Below the pieces are notes generated by a model that saw only the letters and a list, made by a program, of their open reading frames with translations, had not been told where the DNA came from and searched no databases. From Blastocladiella britannica (Eukaryota; Blastocladiomycota; Blastocladiomycetes; Blastocladiales; Blastocladiaceae), in NCBI GenBank assembly GCA_025349905.2, contig MU625009.1, positions 1 through 14,224 of the forward strand: 14,224 nucleotides of DNA, in the 5' to 3' direction. The first letter of the stretch is position 1; each line of letters opens with the position of its first letter. This document shows, one piece after another, positions 8,124 through 14,224 of the stretch. A program made the translations under genes and the position numbers.

Positions 8124-8954
8124 TTCTTGTTGTGTTCATATATAAGTGTATATACCCTTCAGCGAACGCCTCTTGCGTGCGACCACCACCCGCGTGCTTC
8201 CTCTAGTACTCGACGACAAATCCGCTCGGTGTAGACCTGGTGAGTGCGGCCACAAGGTCCGTGTGGTCAGTCTACAACCAGGTGGGCGTCGACATACGCA
8301 ATCACAAATGGCGCCGACTTGAGCTGGTCTCCATTAACAGCAACTGGACAATATGCCCTGGATGGCTTCGATCGGTCCGCGCGAGTAGTTCACTGGGGCA
8401 ATGGTGAACAGGGGGGTATATTGCGCTTTGGATCAGATTCGCCATCTGTGTGTGAATCGACTTGAAGGTTGCACGCAGGTGCACCGAGAACTTGATTCTG
8501 ATCCATTCGAGGAGGAGGAGCGGGGGCTGTTTTCATTATGGCGGCGATCAGTTTTTTTTTTATTTTACAGTCACCAACTGTATCTGCTGGAAACTCGCTT
8601 TTATTAATAATATACAAGTCGCCGCCGATTTTTGTTTGATTTTCCTTTTTTTTTGTTTCTATTTTTCAATGCCAATGCACTTTTTTCCCCACGTCCAACA
8701 CCAGCAGCATATGTAAATTGAGTTCCCACTAGGAATACGACATGAAAACGTGCCGATCCAGAGGCATAAGCGTCCTTTGCATCCATGATCAGGTCGTTTA
8801 TGACTTTTTCTATTGTACTAAAGGACCTCACTTTTTTCTACGACACGATAGTAGTCCTGGGGGGTATATTTATACTACTGGCCGTCACGAAATGGGCGAG
8901 CAAAGAGTCACTTTTCTTTCAGCAGTGTGAATTCAAAATCAAAATTTGCAAATA
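8124..8954 (+). other. Intergenic region between kinase and Trp-repeat pseudogene
   Basis: Just after the kinase stop an A/T-rich stretch (TTCATATATAAGTGTATATA) is likely the 3' UTR/end region. From 8180 to 8460 the DNA is GC-balanced and may hold remnants: a short minus-strand run reads VAVNGDQLKSAPFVIAYVDA, but it is too short to assign. From 8540 on it is rich in T runs, including a poly-T plus TTTTACAG at about 8551-8570 that resembles an intron 3' end without a visible gene. No intact gene is seen. Confidence 0.45.
8865..8876 (+). promoter_or_regulatory. TATA-like element upstream of the Trp-repeat pseudogene
   Basis: GTATATTTATAC is a near-palindromic TATA element about 80 nt upstream of the ATG at 8955. 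The distance fits a core promoter, suggesting the pseudogene kept its original promoter region. Confidence 0.4.
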
Positions 8955-10723
8955 ATGATTGACCACGTCTTGAATGTTTTACTGGACCACGCCGCCGGCG
9001 CTACGTTCTCGCCCGAGGATGCTACCACGGTATTGAATGTGCTCCAACCACAGAGCACCGTTGGTCCTCGCCGCAGCCCTCTCGCGCGGCTTTAATGAAT
9101 TCAGCCCAGGCCTGGCTATTAAGCACGGCCACGGACTCGCATTGCTGCCGCACTACCCGTCCTATATCCTCTATGACGATTTACGCACGGCACTCGAGAC
9201 AGCCGGAGTTCGTGGCGAGTTAGCCGTCCTCGATTTGCTGTGGCAACTGGCTGGACGAAAACCGTCAAATGGGCGATCGACCATGGATATGTCCCACACC
9301 TTGGCTGCTCGGACGCGTTGCTTTCAACGCGGGAGGGCAATAACCTCCTGATCGAGTGGTGGATTGCACAGCAGCCCAGCCTAGAGGACGCCATGGCGGC
9401 TCTGAAAGGCACCGACGTCCTCATCAAGCTCACGACCGATGGCGCGACTGGCCCACTCGATTGGTGGTGGGCGTATACTGGCTCGAAACTGCCTGAGCCA
9501 GAGGCCTTTAAAAGATTGTCAACACGGCACTGTTAAGCTCCCATTTGCTGGCCGTGGTGGATTGGTGGTGGGCTCGTTATGTGACGCACTGCACGCCAGA
9601 TCACACTTTTGGTGAAAAACTTCTTGAAGTGTGGCAATTTCGAAGTGTCAAAATATTAGACTGATTTTGGGATCGCTTTCATGAGCTGACAGAGGAGTCA
9701 CCTGGTCGGGACGGTGATCTCCACGGCCTGGTCTTTGTGATGAATTATAAATCAGCTCTCGGAAATGTTGTGGAGAAATGAACCTCACTATCCCGTTTTC
9801 GAGTGGGCAGTGGCGAAATGCACCGAGCTTGGTGGCCAGAAACTGAAAATGACTGGAAGATTCATCGACAAGTGCATCACGGATGGTAACACTGGTATTT
9901 TGGACCTGGCCTTGTGCTCAGCGGATGTGCTGGAGATAAATTGGCCTGTTAACATTGCACACAATGCAACATATTACGGGAAGTTCAATATATCGAATGG
10001 TGGGACCACAACCGCAACCAGTTGCCACCACAGTACATTGAAGACTGCCAGTGGTACCTTTCGAGTGTGGCCGAGCATGATGCCGTGGACATACTTGCGT
10101 GGTGGCATGCTCATGGGTTCCCGACGACCAAGAGTGACTGGCAGAGAGTCCCCTCGACTGCGATTGGCATGGATGCGTGCCGAGTGATCCTGTGGCTGCG
10201 CAACCATCCTGAGCTGCTGTTTTCGGAATCAGACAAGGAGTACGCACTGTTTGTGGACGAATGCAAGACGAAACTGCACTGTTCAAAGCCCTGCGCCCTC
10301 GACACAGTTGCCACCATCGTCGGCGACCCCGATCCGCCCCTGCATGATCCAAAAAGAATGTTTGTCCGCCTGACGGTCCTGCTCTGGTGGTGCCATCGCC
10401 ACTGCGTTACTGTCGCCGCTCTCTTGCCATTGGACCCAAGTTTTCTTGACGAGCTAATCAATATGCGGCACATGGTCATGGTCGAGTGGTGGGTGCAGGT
10501 GCACGAGGCTGCTAGCCATCGCATTGTCATTTCCACTGCTGACAAGTTCGATAAGCATTGCCGATGGACTATTGACACGCATGTTTGGCTATATGATGTG
10601 ACGGTCACGCGCGGGATCCCGGTATTTGTCGAGTCCGAGCAGGGGATTGTCCCTTACACGCCGCCACCGCTGCCCTTTCAGTCTGATTTGATTTTGAATA
10701 TACATTTTTTTTTTGAGGTTTGA
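8955..10723 (+). pseudogene. Trp-Trp repeat (ankyrin-like) protein, frameshifted pseudogene
   Basis: Starts MIDHVLNVLLDHAAGATFSP at 8955 and runs, in order but in changing frames, to TGA near 10721. Frames: 8955-9060 (ends TAA 9093), about 9060-9250, 9250-9510, 9515-9781 (TGA at 9662 and 9779), about 9780-9960, then 9980-10723 open. Along it a hydrophobic-acidic-Trp-Trp motif recurs: LLIEWW, PLDWWWAY, VVDWWWARY, KILD-stop-FW, QYIEWWDH, ILAWWHAHG, VLLWWCHRH, MVEWWVQ. The acidic residues are mostly 99-105 nt apart, that is 33-35 residues, the length of an ankyrin repeat. TGA at 9662 sits exactly where Trp is expected, so it is a TGG-to-TGA type break. The intact protein would be a cytoplasmic helical-repeat binding protein; partner unknown. 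Family assignment to ankyrin-like repeats is inference. Confidence 0.75.
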
Positions 10724-11465
10724 TTGGGTGCCCACTGGCCACTTTACGCGCAGCAGCATGCATGCATACCTAGAACCACTGAAGATCGTGGTCTCGGCTT
10801 CAACTACGTCCTACCACACGTCCACGCTCGTGACCTCGCAGGCGCCTGCAAAACACTGACATGACACTTGCGCGGATGACATTCGGCGATCAAAGCGCGG
10901 CTGCAGTAAAGGAGCTGTCGATTTTCGGACAGAAACTGGTTGGATCCCGCTTTGGTTCGTTTTTTTATTTCTTTATTTCTCTTTTCCGCCAGGCGCGCTC
11001 CAAATCAGAGTGCAACCGTCCTGCCGAGCTCAATACGAGTAAGACTCAGTGCAAATTTGTTGGCTTTCAAGGAGCATGTGTCCTGCTCATGACGCGGGCG
11101 GTTACCGCTGCTGCTTAGGCTGACTTACAGCTTGTTCAAAGGACCCTGCGGTACCCCAGTCACGGTCCAAGTCTCGCCCGTTGCCCGCTTGGATCCAGCT
11201 GGTTTCTCGGATAATCGTCGTTTTTAAGCATAAATGAAATTGATGAAAGGTATTTTGAGAGACCCATCTGACTTTTGAAGTGCCAGAAGCGCAAGAATAA
11301 TCTATCCGCTCGTGCCGCTTCCTGCCGTTGCGGCACACACAAAACATGAATTTATGGCGCAAGCCACTATCTTGCGACCGAAAACAAGCACAGAACATTC
11401 AGAGGTCCCTCCTATTTTTTTCCACTCGAGGCAAGACGCACTGGCCGGTGGCGGCGCGATGGGGC
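10724..11465 (+). other. Intergenic region with an isolated intron-like element
   Basis: An open frame at 10861-11118 (85 codons) has no domain. Inside it, 10955-10992 reads GTTCGT, then a T-rich run, then CGCCAG: a 38-nt perfect look-alike of the introns in this window, but splicing it does not yield a longer or more protein-like frame. It may be a relic of another gene. From 11119 to 11465 I see nothing coding on either strand; it is probably the promoter of the gene at 11624. Confidence 0.4.
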
Positions 11466-11472
11466 TATATAG
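11466..11472 (+). promoter_or_regulatory. TATA box of the DUF7029/7223-like secreted protein gene
   Basis: TATATAG in a GC-rich setting, about 150 nt before the ATG at 11624. A T run followed by CTCACTCTTTCTTCG (about 11503-11536) falls where the transcript should start. Position and sequence fit a core promoter; not proven. Confidence 0.55.
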
Positions 11473-11623
11473 ACCCCCGCGCGGTCCCTTCATCTCATGG
11501 CCTTTTTTTTTTTTTGCAAGTCTCACTCTTTCTTCGTATCGATTACCTGGAACTTGAACCGTGCTCCTTGGTCAGCACGATAGACGCACAAGCATAGACG
11601 ACCTCATATAAAGTTTTAAAAAA

Positions 11624-13748
11624 ATGCGCATCTCCATCCTTATCGCCGTCGTTGCATTCCTGGCCACGTCGACCGACGCCAAGCACAAGTGCCACAAAAA
11701 GAAGCCCGCGGCATCGTATGTTCCCCTGGCCATCCCGGCCGACCAGTACGTGATCCCGCCGGCGCACCCAGGGTCGACCGATTACCAGCTCAAGGCCGGC
11801 GCCAACGGCGAGTACATGGGCGGATCGCGCGGGTACAAGCAGGCGCCGCCCAAGGCCATGAACTCGGTGCCCGTGGTGCGCACCACGTACGAGCCGCGCA
11901 CCAACGTCAAGGCCGCGTACTCGGCCGACTACGCTGCTAGCGAGAACGTGTTTGGGCGCCCGGCGCTCATGGTTGCCAACGCCGAATTCGGGACCAAGGT
12001 TTGTCCTCATTCCTTTTTTTCACATTTGTCATTGAGCGATTTTGGAGTTTAACTTGAAACACACTGGACAGGTCCCCACCATTAACCTCGCCAACTTTGT
12101 GCAAATCCGGGCCGTCGCATGCACCGCTGACCGCATCACGGCGGAATTTGACTCGGCCGACTCGGCGGGGAAGGCCGCGGCGGCGTGGGGCGCCACCAAG
12201 GACCTGGCGATGCTGATTCCGCGCGAGATCAAGTGCAACGGCAAAGACGAGGTGGCCGCGCGTACCGTCACGGCGGTGGCGCGCGGGTCGTCGCCGAGCC
12301 AGCTGGTGTTCACGGCCGCGGCCGCCGCGCACAACGACGTGATTGACACGTTCGACGTCAAGGTCAATCAGTACGACCTCCCCACGGCCAACGGCAACGG
12401 CACCACGACGCTGACGAAGCGGTCGTTCTTCAAGTGGGACAAGTCGGCGGCCAAGACGTTCGATCTCGGAGTCAACTTTGATGCGAGCACACGCCGCGCG
12501 CGCAAGGACCCGATCCCGCTGCTCAAGACCCCATGGGCTGCCGCCGACTGCGTCAACTGCTTTGTCGGGGGCGAGGCGACGCTGTCGCTCCGGGTCACGG
12601 GCACCATGCTGATTGTCAAGACGTACGAGGTGGCGCTCCAGGGCGACATTCAGGGCAACTTGGACATTTTGCTGACCGCGTTCCAGACTGCGCGCACCGA
12701 CCTCATCAACGTCAACTTGTTTGTGCTGCCGCTCAACCCGTTCAGCATTCCGGGCATCATGACCGCGGGGCCCGAGCTCCGAATCAAGGCCGGTCTCTCG
12801 TACGACCTGGCCCAGGACCTGACGTTCACCACGGGCTTCCACCTCGACTTCCCGTTCTCGTGGTCGGTCAAGTCCGACAAGGGCCTGTTTGCCAAGCCCG
12901 TGAGCTCGGCGACCGGCGGGCCCAAGCTGACGCCGCACGCGCCCGAGCTGTCCAAGGATTTCCAGATCGGGATTGCCGCGCACTTGATCCCCGAGTTTGC
13001 CGTGGCCATCACCATCCTCAACATCCCCGCGTTCGACCTGGCGCTCAACTTAGACAATGCCGTCGGACTGCAGCTTTCGCGCGGCGAGTTTAGCCAGTGC
13101 CCAAACGGTGGGTTGAACCTGATGGTGTTCCACCAGCACGACCTCAACTTTATCGTCCACTCGGTCGCATTCAACAAGAACTTCCAGCTGTTTACCACCG
13201 GACGGCTGCCGCTGCCGTGCCCCGGGAACGCGTGCAACCGGTGCATTGGCCAAAAGAAGTCGACTACCAGTTTGATTGCTTCTTCTACGTCGGCGTCGAC
13301 CACCAGCAGTACCGCCACCACCACGAGCGCGTCTACCAGCACTGCCACGAGCACTTCGACCAGCAGCACGCCGACCAGTACCGCCACGACCACCGCCACG
13401 AGCAGCACGTCGACCAGCACCGCCAAGTCGACCGCCACGGATCTCGCGCCGGCATCGACGACTACCTCATCTTCTACGACCTCCTCAAGCACCTCGACCA
13501 CCACGTCGACCGCTACTTCGTACTCGTCGTCATCGTCGTCCCCGACCGCCTCCACCACCACCACCACCAAGCCGACCAGCACCACGTTGACCACGACCAC
13601 TTCCTCGACGACTCTGCCCACCGCCACCGAGACTTCCGGCGCATACAAGAAGAAGGCGACCGCGTCGTCGTCGACCTCGACCACGTCGACCTCCACTGCC
13701 GCGCCGACCGAAACCAGCGTGTACGCCAAGAAGACGAAGAGCAACTAA
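11624..13748 (+). CDS. Secreted/cell-surface protein resembling fungal DUF7029-DUF7223 proteins, Ser/Thr-rich tail
   Basis: Exons 11624-11998 and 12072-13748 give 683 aa. The intron (GTTTGT..GGACAG, 73 nt) lies between complete codons (GTK|VPT). The ATG has A at -3 and begins a signal peptide, MRISILIAVVAFLATSTDA, cleaved near residue 19. A basic patch HKCHKKK and a 100-residue Tyr/Pro/Gly-rich spacer follow. Residues about 126-240 (INLANFVQIRAVAC.., AAAAWG..LAMLIP) resemble the small beta domain DUF7029. Residues 260-510, with CVNC near 284, GEATLSLRVTG and LPCPGNACNRC near 507, resemble DUF7223. Residues 523-683 are Ser/Thr repeats, probably O-glycosylated, with Lys-Tyr islands GAYKKK and VYAKKTK at the end. 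No GPI-type hydrophobic C-terminus is present, so it is likely secreted or held in the wall. Molecular role unknown; the DUF assignment is from memory of the pattern. Confidence 0.85.
13264..13700 (+). repeat. Ser/Thr/Ala codon simple repeat encoding a mucin-like tail
   Basis: Long runs of ACC, ACG, AGC, TCG and GCC codons encode Ser, Thr and Ala almost exclusively. The low complexity also leaves the other two plus frames and the minus strand open, producing long spurious frames. Such tracts often vary in length between strains through slippage. Confidence 0.85.
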
Positions 13749-14199
13749 ACAACTTTATCTTCTTTTGCAACAAAGAATTCAATGCGATTTCAAAACTAAA
13801 CATGATCAAAGGCGAGGGACGAGGAAATAAGAAAGTGGAAGGGTAACGGCGTGAGTGCCCACTGGCGCGAGCACACGGCGGCGATCGGCGCAGATCACCT
13901 CATGCGCGGCTGGCGTCCGCGACCTCGATGAAGGCGCCCTTCCGCCCGACCCACAGATCCCGCATCATTCGAGTCCTCGGCGGCTGCCAAAAACATCGTA
14001 TATTTGAGACGCTAAATGACCCACAGCGGCGATCAAGGGCCGAGCTGATCTTCACCGTATTTGAAATTGCTCGGGCTGCGAGGAGACCAATCGAAGGCGT
14101 ATATAACGAGTGTAATCGCGCCGGTAATTTTGCGTTTGGGAAAAGGGGGAGCCGATCACACTCCAAGTAAAGCGGTCTTCCCGTTCCCACATTATTGCA
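13749..14199 (+). other. Intergenic: 3' end of upstream gene and promoter of the next
   Basis: The first 100 nt are A/T-rich and fit a 3' UTR. From 13850 to 14090 the DNA is GC-rich; a minus-strand frame at 13900-14214 contains TRMMRDLWVGRKGAFIEVAD, which looks somewhat protein-like, but it lacks a good start and overlaps the TATA region. No gene is called. Confidence 0.4.
14100..14106 (+). promoter_or_regulatory. TATA box upstream of the gene starting at 14200
   Basis: TATATAA, 94 nt before an ATG with G at -3 at 14200. The arrangement matches the TATA-to-start spacing of other genes in the window. Confidence 0.45.
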
Positions 14200-14224
14200 A
14201 TGACGACCCGACAAAATTCACAGC
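14200..14224 (+). CDS. Possible start of a gene, truncated by the window end
   Basis: ATG followed by eight open codons (MTTRQNSQ) to the window edge, preceded by a TATA box and a 93-nt leader. G at -3 supports initiation. Too short to assign; called only from its context. Confidence 0.35.

Noticed and set aside
9659..9784. TGA read as tryptophan (recoding) in the Trp-repeat gene
   Set aside because: TGA replaces a motif Trp, but frameshifts elsewhere in the same gene and TGA used as the real stop of the hybrid kinase make mutation a better explanation.
12650..13744. 364-codon minus-strand open frame rich in Val, Asp and Glu
   Set aside because: It is the antisense of the Ser/Thr repeat and domain coding region; composition (runs of VV, DD, EE) follows from complementary GAC/GTC/GGT codons, with no domain or start context.
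13690..13748. GPI-anchor signal at the end of the Ser/Thr-rich protein
   Set aside because: The C-terminus is polar and basic (ETSVYAKKTKSN) with no hydrophobic tail.
13097..13846. His/Asp/Arg-rich plus-strand frame (HEHFDQQHADQYRHDH type)
   Set aside because: It is an out-of-frame reading of the ACC/GCC/AGC repeat of the secreted protein; the in-frame version has signal peptide, intron and domains.
1..14224. CRISPR array, tRNA, rRNA, transposase, bacterial or phage gene cluster
   Set aside because: No regularly spaced direct repeats, no tRNA/rRNA signatures and no transposase motifs were seen; spliced genes show eukaryotic nuclear DNA.

Overview
The window looks like nuclear DNA of a GC-rich, early-diverging fungus. 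Genes carry short introns (49-73 nt) with GT..AG ends and long T runs, starts have purine at -3, and TATA boxes lie upstream of some starts. A CHASE-like/PAS/histidine kinase/receiver protein, a secreted protein resembling fungal DUF7029/DUF7223 proteins, and a repeat protein built on an acidic-Trp-Trp motif together suggest a zoosporic fungus such as Blastocladiomycota. That placement is an inference from memory of protein families, not a search result.

Layout. 1-880: the C-terminal half of a class V aminotransferase (cysteine desulfurase/selenocysteine lyase-like), broken by several frameshifts and a stop, followed by an unassigned coding-like stretch to about 1460. 1462-2002: intergenic, with a clean 8-bp inverted repeat. 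2003-2818: a small secreted Cys-containing protein in three or four exons, with two internal copies of a GDG-x-W module. 2819-4067: gene-poor, holding inverted repeats and a weak minus-strand fragment of the Trp-repeat family. 4068-8123: a five-exon hybrid histidine kinase. 8124-8954: intergenic, ending in a TATA-like element. 8955-10723: a pseudogene of a 33-34-residue Trp-Trp repeat protein, with frameshifts and in-frame TGA codons. 10724-11623: intergenic, ending in a TATA box and 5' leader. 11624-13748: a two-exon secreted protein with a Ser/Thr-rich tail. 13749-14199: intergenic with a TATA box. 14200-14224: probable start of another gene, cut by the window end.

There is no operon logic here: each gene appears to have its own promoter. 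The most notable gene is the hybrid kinase. Its phosphoacceptor His and its receiver Asp/Lys/Thr residues are intact, but the ATP-binding domain has lost its N-box asparagines and the glycines of the G1 and G2 boxes, so it may not autophosphorylate in the usual way. Its fourth intron is 57 nt, phase-preserving and stop-free, so retaining it would insert 19 residues at the end of the DHp helices. Two decayed genes and one weak relic lie around the intact genes, so the locus mixes active signalling and secretion genes with gene remains.
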